64,000 bases of DNA, from assembly GCF_001482405.1 (NCBI RefSeq), contig NZ_LPXO01000002.1, positions 124,001 to 188,000 of the forward strand. Direction: 5' to 3'. Position 1 is the first letter of the stretch, and each line of letters starts with the position of its first letter. Below are positions 43,782 to 57,973 of the stretch, piece after piece. The notes below the pieces were generated by a model that worked only from the letters and a program-made list of their open reading frames with translations, was not told the DNA's origin and searched no databases. Source of the stretch: Pseudoponticoccus marisrubri (GTDB taxonomy: Bacteria > Pseudomonadota > Alphaproteobacteria > Rhodobacterales > Rhodobacteraceae). The translations under genes and the position numbers were made by a program.

Positions 43782-44912
43782 ATGAAAGCCGCCATCGCCA
43801 CGTCCGATTATTTCGTCCCGGGCGAGACCTTCATCAACCGCCACATTGCGCAGATGTTCGGCGGCCAGACCTGCGTCATCTGCGGCCGGTTCAACGGCGA
43901 GGACCCGCTGGGCAAGCCGCTCTTCGAACGCCGCACAAGGCTCACCCCGGCCGACCGGCTGCGCCAGCCCTTCGCCGCCGCAACCGGCGCGCTGCTGCAC
44001 GGCACGTCGCGCCTGCCCTTCGGCGACAACCGCGCCCGGCTGGCAGATTTCCTGCGCGACCAGCAGGTCGACGTGATCCTTGCCGAGTTCGGCACCCAGG
44101 CGCTGGTCGTGGCGCAGCTGGGCAACCAGCTGGGCCTGCCCGTCTTCACCTATTGGCGCGGCACAGACGCCTCGGCGCAGCTGCGCTCGCGCCAGCGCGT
44201 GCGCTCCTACCGGCTGATGATGCCGCGGCTGGCGGGCATGTTCTCGGTGAGCCGCTTCCTGCTCGACAATCTCGCCGCCCATGGCATCACCCATGACAAT
44301 GCCCATGTCGTGCCCTCGGGCGTCGATGTGGACCTCTTCACACCGGGCGAGAAACGCCCCGGCAGTTTCCTCGCCGTGGGCCGCATGGTCGAGAAGAAGG
44401 CCCCCCAGGTCACGCTGCGCGCCTTCGCCAAGGCCGCCAAGGGGCGCGACGCGCACCTGACCTTCATCGGCGACGGCCCCCTGCTCGAGGAGTGCCGCAA
44501 CCGCGCCCGGCTGCTCAAGATCGAGGACCAGGTCACCTTCACCGGCGCCCTGCCCCATGATGCCGTGCGCGCCCACCTGCAGCGGACCGAGATCTTCCTG
44601 CAGCACTCGGTCACCGCCGAGAACGGCAATACCGAGGGCCTGCCCACCGCCATCCAGGAGGCGCTGGCCTGCGGCTGCATCACGCTTTCCACCCGCCATG
44701 CCGGCATCCCCGAGGCGGTGCAGGACGGCCGGAATGGCTGGCTGGTCGATGAATGGGACGAGGCCGGTTTCGCCGACCGGATCACGCAGATCCTCGACAG
44801 CCCCGACCGCGCCGCCATGGCCCGCGCCGCCCGAACCACCGCGCTCGAGAAATTCGACAATGCCAAGGGGCTGGCCCGGGTCGAAGAGGTGCTGCGCGCG
44901 GCCTGCGCATAG
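43782..44912 (+). CDS. GT4 family glycosyltransferase
   Basis: A 376-residue GT-B fold glycosyltransferase. The N-terminal half includes FVPGETFINRHIAQMFG and TYWRGTDASAQLR; the C-terminal Glycos_transf_1 domain has VPSGVDVDLFTPGEK, FLAVGRMVEKKAPQ and the sugar-nucleotide binding ENGNTEGLPTAIQEALACGC (an EX7E motif). Likely acts on cell-surface glycans in the cytoplasm; acceptor unknown. The start follows CGGAGACC. The gene is bracketed by two copies of the 22-nt repeat and is not obviously connected with its neighbours. Confidence 0.88.
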   Translation: MKAAIATSDYFVPGETFINRHIAQMFGGQTCVICGRFNGEDPLGKPLFERRTRLTPADRLRQPFAAATGALLHGTSRLPFGDNRARLADFLRDQQVDVILAEFGTQALVVAQLGNQLGLPVFTYWRGTDASAQLRSRQRVRSYRLMMPRLAGMFSVSRFLLDNLAAHGITHDNAHVVPSGVDVDLFTPGEKRPGSFLAVGRMVEKKAPQVTLRAFAKAAKGRDAHLTFIGDGPLLEECRNRARLLKIEDQVTFTGALPHDAVRAHLQRTEIFLQHSVTAENGNTEGLPTAIQEALACGCITLSTRHAGIPEAVQDGRNGWLVDEWDEAGFADRITQILDSPDRAAMARAARTTALEKFDNAKGLARVEEVLRAACA

Positions 44913-44918
44913 GCGCAA

Positions 44919-44940
44919 TTTCATCTTTCCCCAAATACTC
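44919..44940 (+). repeat. 22-nt dispersed repeat, copy 2 (after the GT4 gene)
   Basis: Identical over 22 nt to the copy at 43654-43675 and in the same orientation, starting 6 nt after the GT4 stop codon. It is followed by GCCCGCCCGG. Confidence 0.8.
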
Positions 44941-45022
44941 GCCCGCCCGGCCCGCGCCACCAGGCCGCACCGCCCCCGGCGTGCGCGGAAGCTTGCAACC
45001 CGCCGCCGCATCCGGCATGATC

Positions 45023-45036
45023 TGAACAAGTGTTCA
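45023..45036. promoter_or_regulatory. palindromic operator upstream of the valine operon
   Basis: TGAACAAGTGTTCA consists of perfect 6-bp arms with a 2-nt centre and lies 25 nt before the acyl-CoA dehydrogenase ATG, where it would occlude the promoter or transcript start. No regulator gene is adjacent; TetR- or MarR-type binding is possible. Confidence 0.55.
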
Positions 45037-45061
45037 ATTCACGGGATCGGGGAGGGTCACC

Positions 45062-46201
45062 ATGGATTTCGCGCTGAGCGAGGAACAGACCGCCATTTTC
45101 GACATGGCGCATGGCTTCGGGCAAGAGCATATCGCGCCTTTCGCCCGCGACTGGGAGGCGCAGGGCACCATCCCCAAGGAACTCTGGCCACGACTGGCCG
45201 AGCTCGGCTTCGGCGGGCTCTACGTCTCCGAGGAGGCCGGCGGCTCCGGCCTGTCGCGGCTCGACGCGACGCTGGTCTTCGAGGCGCTCAGCATGGCCTG
45301 CCCCTCGGTCGCCGCCTTCCTGTCGATCCACAACATGTGCGCCCGCATGATCGACAGCTTCGCCAGCGACGAGATGAAATCCCGCATCCTGCCCCGCGCG
45401 CTCAGCATGGAGACGGTGCTCTCCTACTGCCTGACCGAGCCCGGATCGGGCTCGGACGCGGCGGCGCTGAAGACGCGCGCGGCGAAGACCAATGAGGGCT
45501 ACCGGCTGACCGGCACCAAGGCCTTCATCTCGGGCGGCGGCTATTCCGACGCCTATGTCGTGATGTGCCGCACCGGCGGCGACGGGCCAAAAGGCATCTC
45601 GGCGCTCTATGTCGAGGACGGCGCCGAGGGGCTCAGCTTCGGCGGGCTCGAGGACAAGATGGGCTGGAAATCCCAGCCCACAAGGCAGGTGCAGTTCGAC
45701 GAGTGTCTGGTACCCCATGACAACCTTCTGGGCGAGGAAGGCCGCGGCTTCAGCTATGCCATGGCCGGGCTCGATGGCGGGCGGCTCAACATCGCCGCCT
45801 GCTCGCTCGGCGCCGCGCAGGCCGGGCTGTCGCAGACCCTCGCCTACATGGCCGAGCGCAAGGCTTTCGGCCAGCCCATCGACCAGTTCCAGGCGCTGCA
45901 GTTCCGGCTGGCCGACATGGAGATCGACCTGCAGGCGGCCCGCACCTTCCTGCGCCAGGCGGCCTGGAAGCTCGACACCGGCGCGCCGGACGCCACCCGT
46001 TTCTGCGCCATGGCCAAGAAACTGGTCACCGAAACCGGCAGCCGCGTCGTCGACCAATGCCTGCAACTGCATGGCGGCTATGGCTACCTCGCCGATTACG
46101 GGATCGAGAAACTGGTCCGTGACCTGCGCGTGCACCAGATCCTCGAAGGCACGAACGAGATCATGCGCCTGATCGTGGCCCGGCAGATGCTGGCCCGCTG
46201 A
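45062..46201 (+). CDS. acyl-CoA dehydrogenase, probable isobutyryl-CoA dehydrogenase
   Basis: A 379-residue FAD enzyme of the acyl-CoA dehydrogenase family. CLTEPGSGSDAAALKTRA and YRLTGTKAFISGGGYSDAYVVMCRT form the FAD and substrate pockets; ERKAFGQPIDQFQALQFRLADM and LQLHGGYGYLADYGIEKLVRD are standard; the catalytic base is Glu362 in LEGTNEIM. Upstream of HIBCH and mmsB genes, the expected substrate is isobutyryl-CoA (valine pathway), although a short/branched-chain range cannot be excluded. GGGAGGG precedes the ATG. First gene of the operon. Confidence 0.9.
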   Translation: MDFALSEEQTAIFDMAHGFGQEHIAPFARDWEAQGTIPKELWPRLAELGFGGLYVSEEAGGSGLSRLDATLVFEALSMACPSVAAFLSIHNMCARMIDSFASDEMKSRILPRALSMETVLSYCLTEPGSGSDAAALKTRAAKTNEGYRLTGTKAFISGGGYSDAYVVMCRTGGDGPKGISALYVEDGAEGLSFGGLEDKMGWKSQPTRQVQFDECLVPHDNLLGEEGRGFSYAMAGLDGGRLNIAACSLGAAQAGLSQTLAYMAERKAFGQPIDQFQALQFRLADMEIDLQAARTFLRQAAWKLDTGAPDATRFCAMAKKLVTETGSRVVDQCLQLHGGYGYLADYGIEKLVRDLRVHQILEGTNEIMRLIVARQMLAR

Positions 46202-46217
46202 TCCCCCCGCGAGCCGC

Positions 46218-46261
46218 AAATTTTGTCGACAAAATTTGCAAATTCCGTCCACGGAATTTGC
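46218..46261 (+). repeat. intercistronic double-hairpin element, copy B (acd-HIBCH)
   Basis: A perfect palindrome with arms AAATTTTGTC and GACAAAATTT is followed directly by the hairpin GCAAATTCCG-TCCA-CGGAATTTGC with fully paired arms. It begins 16 nt after the acyl-CoA dehydrogenase stop and ends 22 nt before the next ATG. Same 44-nt length and order as copy A at 1666-1709; the stems differ but stay paired. Confidence 0.9.
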
Positions 46262-46283
46262 CCCATCCCGACCCGAGGCGCCC

Positions 46284-47330
46284 ATGAGCCAGATCGCACC
46301 CCGTATCGACGGCCGCGCCGGCCGTATCACGCTGACCCGCCCCGAGGCGCTGAACGCGCTCAGCTACGAGATGTGCCGCACCACAGAGGCCGCGCTGAAT
46401 GCCTGGCGCGATGACCCGCGTGTCGATCTCGTCCTGCTCGAGGCCGAGGGCGACCGGGCCTTCTGTGCCGGCGGCGACATTGCCGAGATGTACCATACCG
46501 GCCGCGCCGGCGATTACGATTACGGCCGGCGCTTCTGGCGCGACGAATACCGGATGAACGCAAAGCTGGCCGAGTATCCCAAGCCGGTCGTCTCCTTCCT
46601 GCATGGCTTCGTCATGGGCGGCGGCGTGGGGCTTGGCGGCCATGTCTCGCACCGCATCGTCTGCGACAGCACCCAGATGTCCATGCCCGAATGCGGCATC
46701 GGCTTCGTCCCCGACGTCGGCGGCAGCTTCCGGCTGGCCCGGGCGCCGGGGCACCTGGGCAAGTATCTCGGCCTGACAGCTTCGCGGATGGGGCCCGGCG
46801 ATGCGATCCATGCCGGCTTTGCGGATCACTACCTGCCCGACAGCGACTGGCCCGCGCTCAAGCAGGCGCTGGTGGAGCGCGGCGACGCGGCCGAGGTGGC
46901 CCGCCGGGCCACACCCGCCCCGGACAGCCCACTGGCAGAGGCGCAGGAGGAGATCGACCATCTCTTCGGGGCCGACAGCCTTGACGGGATCCTCGCGCGG
47001 CTGCGCGCCAGCGACAGCCCGCTGGCCGCCAAGGCGCTCAAGGCCCTGTCCCGCAGCGCGCCCCTCTCCATGGCGGTCACGCTCGAGATGATCCGCCGGC
47101 TGCGCGCGCCCGATCTCACCATCCGCGACGCGCTGGAGCTGGAATACCGCGTCAGTCACCGGATCATGGAACACGGGGACTTCCTCGAAGGCATCCGCGC
47201 CGCCATCATCGACAAGGACAGGACGCCGCGCTGGCGTCATGCCGAGGGTCCCGTCCCGTCGCAGGAGGTCGCCGCGATGCTGGCCCCGCTCGGGGCGCAG
47301 GCGCTCGATTTCAGGGAGGAGCACACATGA
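46284..47330 (+). CDS. 3-hydroxyisobutyryl-CoA hydrolase
   Basis: A 348-residue crotonase-superfamily thioesterase that releases 3-hydroxyisobutyrate in valine degradation. It carries the HIBCH signature MPECGIGFVPDVGGSF, CAGGDIAEMYH and FLHGFVMGGGVGLGGHVSHRIV, and the extra C-terminal helical region that distinguishes HIBCH (about 350 aa) from ordinary enoyl-CoA hydratases (about 260). The start MSQIAPRI is chosen because the upstream in-frame extension would translate the hairpin element. Overlaps mmsB by 4 nt (ATGA). Confidence 0.93.
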   Translation: MSQIAPRIDGRAGRITLTRPEALNALSYEMCRTTEAALNAWRDDPRVDLVLLEAEGDRAFCAGGDIAEMYHTGRAGDYDYGRRFWRDEYRMNAKLAEYPKPVVSFLHGFVMGGGVGLGGHVSHRIVCDSTQMSMPECGIGFVPDVGGSFRLARAPGHLGKYLGLTASRMGPGDAIHAGFADHYLPDSDWPALKQALVERGDAAEVARRATPAPDSPLAEAQEEIDHLFGADSLDGILARLRASDSPLAAKALKALSRSAPLSMAVTLEMIRRLRAPDLTIRDALELEYRVSHRIMEHGDFLEGIRAAIIDKDRTPRWRHAEGPVPSQEVAAMLAPLGAQALDFREEHT

Positions 47331-48199
47331 AGATCGGATTCATCGGGCTGGGCAACATGGGCGGCCCCATGGCCGCCAATCTCGCCGCGGCCGGCCACGA
47401 GGTGACCGGATTCGACGTGGCCGGCACGGGGGCCGAGGGCGTGCGGGTCGCACAAAGCGCCGAGGACGCCGCCCGCGCGGCAGAGGTGGTGATCACCATG
47501 CTGCCCAATGGCGAGATCCTGCGCGAGGTCGCCGCCACCATCCATCCCGTCATGAAGGCCGGCGCGGTGCATCTGGACTGCTCCACCGTCGACGTGGCCT
47601 CGGCCCGTCACGTGGCCGAGGCGGCGACCGCCGCGGGGCTGCGGGCGCTGGACGCGCCGGTCTCGGGCGGGGTCGGTGGCGCCACCGGTGGAACGCTGAC
47701 CTTCATGGTGGGCGGTGATGCCTCGGCTTTCGAGACAGCGACACCGCTCTTCGAGATCATGGGCCAGAAGGCAGTGCATTGCGGGGCCGCCGGCAACGGC
47801 CAGGCCGCGAAGATCTGCAACAACATGATCCTCGGCGCCACAATGATCGCCACCTGCGAGGCTTTCGCGCTGGCCGACAAGCTGGGGCTGGAGCGGCAGG
47901 CCATGTTCGACGTGGTCTCGACCGCTTCGGGCTACAGCTGGTCGATGAACGCCTATTGCCCGGCGCCCGGGATCGGCCCGAAATCGCCCGCCGACAACGG
48001 CTATCAGCCCGGATTCGCCGCCGATCTGATGCTCAAGGACCTGCGCCTCAGCCAGCAGGCCGCCGAGGAGGTCGATGCCGACACGCCCATGGGCCGCGCG
48101 GCGCTGGAGCTCTACAGCCAATTCGTCGAGCAGGAGGACGGCGCGGGGCGCGATTTCTCGGCAATGCTGCCGCGCTTCGAAAAACGCGGGCGGTCTTGA
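47327..48199 (+). CDS. mmsB: 3-hydroxyisobutyrate dehydrogenase
   Basis: A 290-residue NAD-dependent dehydrogenase yielding methylmalonate semialdehyde, the substrate of MmsA. It has the Rossmann motif GFIGLGNMGGPMA, the substrate-site DAPVSGGVGGATGGTLTFMVGG, the catalytic lysine in GNGQAAKICNNMILGATM and SSGYSW-like ASGYSWSMN and PGF segments typical of true HIBADH. Translationally coupled to the hydrolase gene by ATGA. Completes the branch from isobutyryl-CoA onward. Confidence 0.94.
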   Translation: MKIGFIGLGNMGGPMAANLAAAGHEVTGFDVAGTGAEGVRVAQSAEDAARAAEVVITMLPNGEILREVAATIHPVMKAGAVHLDCSTVDVASARHVAEAATAAGLRALDAPVSGGVGGATGGTLTFMVGGDASAFETATPLFEIMGQKAVHCGAAGNGQAAKICNNMILGATMIATCEAFALADKLGLERQAMFDVVSTASGYSWSMNAYCPAPGIGPKSPADNGYQPGFAADLMLKDLRLSQQAAEEVDADTPMGRAALELYSQFVEQEDGAGRDFSAMLPRFEKRGRS

Positions 48200-48269
48200 T
48201 CGAAATCATATTCGAGAATCGCCAAGTGTCGATAAGCTACATCCGGAACACCATTTTGGGAGTATCGAG

Positions 48270-48473
48270 ATGTTCGCCAAGAATATGGGCCAGACCGACC
48301 GCATGATCCGCGGCATCGTGGGCGTGGTGCTGCTGATCCTCGCCCTTGCCAGCCTGTCGGGCGGCTGGGCCTGGATCGCGGGGATCGTCGGCGTGGTGCT
48401 GCTGGCAACCGCCGCCATGGGCTCCTGCCCGCCCTACCAGCTGCTGGGCATCAACACCTGCAAGACCAAGTGA
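48270..48473 (+). CDS. DUF2892 family inner-membrane protein
   Basis: A 67-residue protein MFAKNMGQTDRMIRGIVGVV with two hydrophobic helices and the C-terminal GSCPPYQLLGINTC motif, typical of the YgaP-like DUF2892 family. The Cys-Pro-Pro-Tyr segment is conserved; proteins of this type are sometimes fused to rhodaneses. Function unknown. Located 70 nt after mmsB and converging on uvrA. Confidence 0.85.
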   Translation: MFAKNMGQTDRMIRGIVGVVLLILALASLSGGWAWIAGIVGVVLLATAAMGSCPPYQLLGINTCKTK

Positions 48474-48508
48474 CCTCGCGGGCCGGGCCCGAGGTCCGAT
48501 AGGAAAAT

Positions 48509-48542
48509 GTACGAAACGGCGGAAACACCGGCCGTTTCGTAC
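48509..48542. terminator. bidirectional hairpin between DUF2892 gene and uvrA
   Basis: A 12-bp perfect stem GTACGAAACGGC / GCCGTTTCGTAC with a 10-nt loop lies between two convergent genes, 35 nt from one stop codon and 10 nt from the other. AAAA precedes it, giving a short U-run on the uvrA transcript side. Confidence 0.65.
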
Positions 48543-48552
48543 GATCCGGCAT

Positions 48553-51417
<2,865 letters not shown>

Positions 51418-51485
51418 GGATATCCCCCGGTCCGGCAACGCGCTACACATAGGTGAAACCTGCCGCCGCGCCAATGGCAATCTGC

Positions 51486-51500
51486 GAACGAAAGCGGAAC
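51486..51500 (-). promoter_or_regulatory. LexA (SOS) box upstream of uvrA
   Basis: GTTCCGCTTTCGTTC on the minus strand fits the alphaproteobacterial LexA consensus GTTC-N7-GTTC exactly. It lies 68 nt upstream of the uvrA ATG, so DNA-damage induction of uvrA is expected. The divergent VWA gene starts 159 nt away on the other side. Confidence 0.85.
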
Positions 51501-51658
51501 GCCGGCCTTGCCTGCAAGATTCAGCGCGCCGCGGGGCGAAAGAGGCCGGATGCGGGCCGTTTCTCCACAGGGGCGCGCGGCATGGCAGAATTCCGTGATT
51601 GCCCCGGCGCGGCCGATTGCGCAGGCTGGTGGCATTGATCACAGGGAGAATTTGCCTC

Positions 51659-53839
51659 ATGCCCCGCCGCCTGTCCCCCCTTGCCGCCCTGCTCTGCGCC
51701 GCGCCGCTCTGCGCCCTTGCGCAGGAGCCGGAGCGCTCGATCCTCGTGCTGGATGCCTCCGGCTCCATGTGGGGCCAGATCGACGGCACGGCCAAGATCG
51801 AGATCGCGCGGGACGTGGTGGGCGAGCTCTTGCAGAGCCTGCCCGAGAGCCAGCAGCTGGGCCTGACCACTTACGGTCACCGCAGCACCGGCGATTGCGC
51901 CGATATCGAGACGCTGGTCAGTCCCGGCGCCGACAGCCGGGCCGCCATCGCCGAGGCCGTCCAGGGGCTGACCCCGCGCGGCAAGACGCCCATGACCGAT
52001 GCGGTGATCGCCGCCGCCGAGGCGCTGGGATATGCCGACAGCCGCGCCACGGTGATCCTCGTCTCGGACGGGATCGAGACCTGCAACCCCGATCCCTGCG
52101 CCGCGGCCCGCGCGCTGGAGGCGGCCGGCGCCGACCTGACCGTGCACGTGGTGGGCTTTGACGTGACCGAGCCGGAGGCGCTGCGCCAGATGCAATGCCT
52201 GGCCGGTGCGACCGGGGGGCGTTTCCTGACCGCCTCCAGCGCGTCGGAACTGGGCGGCGCGCTGGAGGAGGTGACGCAGGCCCCGGCGCTCTACCCGGTG
52301 ACACTGGTCGCCACCTCGGGCGAGGGCGGCGCGCGCATCGACGCGCCGCTGATGTGGTCGCTGCGCTCGGGCGACACACCGCTTGTCGATTTCCAGCGCG
52401 CGCCGCAGATCGTGCAGGAATTGCCCGCCGGTCGCTATACCGCCACGGTCCTGCGCCCCGAGGACGAGGCCAGCGCCGAGACGCGCTTCGACGTGACCGA
52501 GGGCGGCATGACCGTGACGCTGGTCCTGCCCTCGCAACTGCCCGCGGCGTCGGTCACCGGCCCCGAAACCGCCGTGGCCGGCGCCACCGTGCAGGTCGAC
52601 TGGGACGGGCCGGATACGCGCAATGACTACATCACCGTGTCGCGCCCCGACGACACGGGCTACGTGAACTATGTCTACACCCGCAACGGCACACCCGGCG
52701 CGCTGGTCATGCCACCCGAGCCCGGGCGCTATGAGCTGCGCTACGTGCTGGCCGACGGGCGGGTGACACTGGCCGCGCAGGAGATCACGGTGACCCCGGC
52801 CGAGGCCACGCTGGACGCCCCGGCCGAGGCCCCGATGGGCGCGACCCTGCCGGTGGGCTGGACCGGCCCGGATTATCGCAACGATTACATCGCGGTATCG
52901 CCGGCGGGCGAGAGCGGCTACGTGAACTACCGCTACACGCGGCAGGGCGCGCCGGCCGAGCTGGTGATGCCGCCGCGCGCTGGCGCGTATGAGCTGCGCT
53001 ACATCATGGCGCAGGACAACACCGTGCTGGCCACGCGCCCGATCACCGTGACCGAGATCGCCGCGACGCTGGACGCGCCGGCCACGGCAGCGGCGGGCGA
53101 GGCCCTGTCGGTCGCCTGGGAGGGGCCGGATTACCGCAATGATTACATCAGCATCGCGCGTCCCGACGATGCGGGCTATGACGGCTATACCTATACGCGT
53201 GCGGGCCAGCCGCTGGACCTGACCATGCCGCTGGAGCCGGGCAGCTACGAGCTGCGCTACGTGATGGCGCAGGAGAACACGGTGCTGGCCACGCGGGCGA
53301 TCGAGGTTGCGGATGTCTCGGCCACGCTCGACGTGGCGGACGCGGCGGATGCCGGCGCGCCGCTGCTGGTGCGCTGGGAGGGGCCGGGATACGAGCGCGA
53401 TTACGTCACCGTCTCGCGCCCCGAAGATCCCGGCTACGAGGCCTATACCTATACGCGGACGGGCAACCCGCTGCGCCTGACCTTGCCGACCGAGCCCGGC
53501 ACCTACGAGATCCGCTACGTCGCCGCGAGCAATGGCGAGACCGTGCTGGCCAGCGAGACAATCGAGCTGGGCCCGGTGACGGCCCACCTCGAAGCCGAGG
53601 CGACCGGCACGGCCGGCGGGCAACTGGGCGTGATCTGGGAGGGGCCGGATTACAAGGGGGATTACCTGTCGCTCGCCAAGGCCGGTGCCGCGGACGGGGC
53701 GTATGAGAGCTATGTCTACACCTCCGAGGACAGCCCGCTGGTCATGCCCCTGCCCGAGGTGCCGGGCGATTACGAGCTACGCTACGTGCTGGGCCAGGGC
53801 GACCGGGTGCTGGCGCGCCACGACCTGACCGTGGAATGA
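51659..53839 (+). CDS. secreted VWA-domain protein with five tandem Ig-like repeats
   Basis: A 726-residue exported protein. Signal peptide [22 protein letters not shown], then a von Willebrand A domain (about 26-200) with a complete MIDAS start DASGSMWG (Asp32, Ser34, Ser36), TPMTDAV and LVSDGIETC. After a linker domain come five repeats of about 82 residues (from about 318 to the C-terminus), each reading [38 protein letters not shown]. The repeats look like carbohydrate- or protein-binding beta sandwiches. Possibly a surface adhesin or envelope scaffold. It is divergent from uvrA and faces aglK. Confidence 0.85.
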   Translation: MPRRLSPLAALLCAAPLCALAQEPERSILVLDASGSMWGQIDGTAKIEIARDVVGELLQSLPESQQLGLTTYGHRSTGDCADIETLVSPGADSRAAIAEAVQGLTPRGKTPMTDAVIAAAEALGYADSRATVILVSDGIETCNPDPCAAARALEAAGADLTVHVVGFDVTEPEALRQMQCLAGATGGRFLTASSASELGGALEEVTQAPALYPVTLVATSGEGGARIDAPLMWSLRSGDTPLVDFQRAPQIVQELPAGRYTATVLRPEDEASAETRFDVTEGGMTVTLVLPSQLPAASVTGPETAVAGATVQVDWDGPDTRNDYITVSRPDDTGYVNYVYTRNGTPGALVMPPEPGRYELRYVLADGRVTLAAQEITVTPAEATLDAPAEAPMGATLPVGWTGPDYRNDYIAVSPAGESGYVNYRYTRQGAPAELVMPPRAGAYELRYIMAQDNTVLATRPITVTEIAATLDAPATAAAGEALSVAWEGPDYRNDYISIARPDDAGYDGYTYTRAGQPLDLTMPLEPGSYELRYVMAQENTVLATRAIEVADVSATLDVADAADAGAPLLVRWEGPGYERDYVTVSRPEDPGYEAYTYTRTGNPLRLTLPTEPGTYEIRYVAASNGETVLASETIELGPVTAHLEAEATGTAGGQLGVIWEGPDYKGDYLSLAKAGAADGAYESYVYTSEDSPLVMPLPEVPGDYELRYVLGQGDRVLARHDLTVE

Positions 53840-53860
53840 CGGCCGGGCCAGCGCAACGGG

Positions 53861-53956
53861 AAAGGCCCTTCGAAGGGCCTTTCATCACGCGCCTTGCAAG
53901 GCGCGTCCGAAGCGGCTTGCAAGCCGCTTGACGGAAGCCGTTTCGAAACGGCTTCC
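53861..53956. repeat. tandem array of four perfect palindromes
   Basis: Four loop-less palindromes: 53861-53882 (arms AAAGGCCC around TTCGAA), 53887-53906 (ACGCGCCTTGCAAGGCGCGT), 53910-53929 (AAGCGGCTTGCAAGCCGCTT) and 53933-53956 (arms GGAAGCCG around TTTCGAAA). They are 3-4 nt apart and fill the space between the convergent VWA and aglK genes. Each centre is TTCGAA or TTGCAA. The position suggests bidirectional termination or 3'-end protection, but the regular array is unusual. Confidence 0.9.
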
Positions 53957-53965
53957 CGCCCGGGA

Positions 53966-55054
<1,089 letters not shown>

Positions 55055-55073
55055 GTCCCCTCCCCCTTGATGT

Positions 55074-56729
<1,656 letters not shown>

Positions 56730-56811
56730 GGAACCTGTCTCGTCTGGGGCGCGTCCGCGGCGCCCCGTTCTTTCGGGTTGGGCCCCGGGCGCACGGCCCG
56801 GGGCACGGGTA

Positions 56812-57960
56812 TCACTTCACCGATCCGGCCAGCAGGCCGCGGACCAGGTATTTCTGCATCGCGAAGAAGACCAGCAGCGGCATGGCGATCGACACGAAGG
56901 CCGCGGTGGCGAGGATCTCCCAGTTGCCGCCGCGCGTGCCCAGCAGCTCGACGATCTGGTTGGTCATCACCGTGGTCTGGCCCGTGGCGTCGATCAGGAA
57001 GACCTTGGCCACCAGCAGGTCGTTCCAGGTCCACAGGAACTGGAAGATCGCGAAGCTGGCCAGCGCCGGGAAGCTGAGCGGCAGGATGATCTTGGTGAAG
57101 ATCTGGAAATCGGTCGCCCCGTCCACGCGCGCATTCTCGATGATGTCGCGTGGCAGGCCGACCATGTAGTTGCGCAAGAGATAGATCGCCAAGGGCAGCC
57201 CGAAGCCGGTATGCGCCAGCCAGGTGCCCAGGTATCCCTTGCCGATGCCGATGCCCAGGTGAAGCTTGAGCAGCGGGATCAGCGCCAGCTGCAGCGGCAC
57301 CACCAGCAATCCGACCACGAAGGCGATCAGCAGCGCCCGGCCGGGGAAATCCATCCAGGCCAGCGCATAGGCCGCGAAGGCCGCGATCACGATGGGGATG
57401 ATGGTGGCGGGGATCGTCACGGTCAGCGTGTTGAAGAAGGCCTTGGACATGCTGTCCGTGCTGTCGCCGGACAGCAGCACCTGCCGGTAATTGGCCAACG
57501 TGAAGTCCGGCGGCGTCTCGGCCACGACGAAGACCCGCTCGCCGCGCCGTCCCTCCATCTCGGTCCCCGAGGTCAGGCGGTAGGCGCCATCGGCCTCGAC
57601 CGTCAGGCGCATGCCGTCATCCTCGGCGGTGTCGCCGGGCTGGTAGGCCGAGAGATCCCGCGACGAGGTGCCCCAGGTCGCGATCGTGGCGTCGCTGTTC
57701 TCTTCCTCGAAGAGGTTGCCCTCGATCACCCAGAGATCGCCCTCCTGCACCTGCGTCTCGGGCGCGGCGGTGCGCAGGGTCATGTTCTGCTCGGTCGGGA
57801 AGAGCGCCTTCCACCAGCCCGAGGACGAGATCTGGTCGGCCGTCCGGAAGGAGGACACGAAGAGCCCGATCGTCGGGAAGAGCCAGAGCAGCACGAGTGC
57901 GACCACCGAGATGTGCACGGCCCAGGTCAGGGTGGGTTTCGAACCGGCGATATTGTCCAT
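56812..57960 (-). CDS. aglG: alpha-glucoside ABC transporter permease AglG
   Basis: A 382-residue MalG-type permease, with the EAA loop PRDIIENARVDGATDFQIFTKIILPLSFP and six helices. Between helix 1 (about 14-35) and helix 2 (about 185) is a periplasmic insert of about 130 residues (residues 45-175, rich in charged amino acids), as is also known for AglG of rhizobia. Probably contacts the binding protein. 14 nt after aglF. Confidence 0.92.
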   Translation of the reverse strand: MDNIAGSKPTLTWAVHISVVALVLLWLFPTIGLFVSSFRTADQISSSGWWKALFPTEQNMTLRTAAPETQVQEGDLWVIEGNLFEEENSDATIATWGTSSRDLSAYQPGDTAEDDGMRLTVEADGAYRLTSGTEMEGRRGERVFVVAETPPDFTLANYRQVLLSGDSTDSMSKAFFNTLTVTIPATIIPIVIAAFAAYALAWMDFPGRALLIAFVVGLLVVPLQLALIPLLKLHLGIGIGKGYLGTWLAHTGFGLPLAIYLLRNYMVGLPRDIIENARVDGATDFQIFTKIILPLSFPALASFAIFQFLWTWNDLLVAKVFLIDATGQTTVMTNQIVELLGTRGGNWEILATAAFVSIAMPLLVFFAMQKYLVRGLLAGSVK

Positions 57961-57973
57961 GATGTCAGCCCCC

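Noticed and set aside
53861-53956. CRISPR array
   Set aside because: The units are palindromes with different arms, 3-4 nt apart; there are no constant repeats, no spacers and no cas genes.
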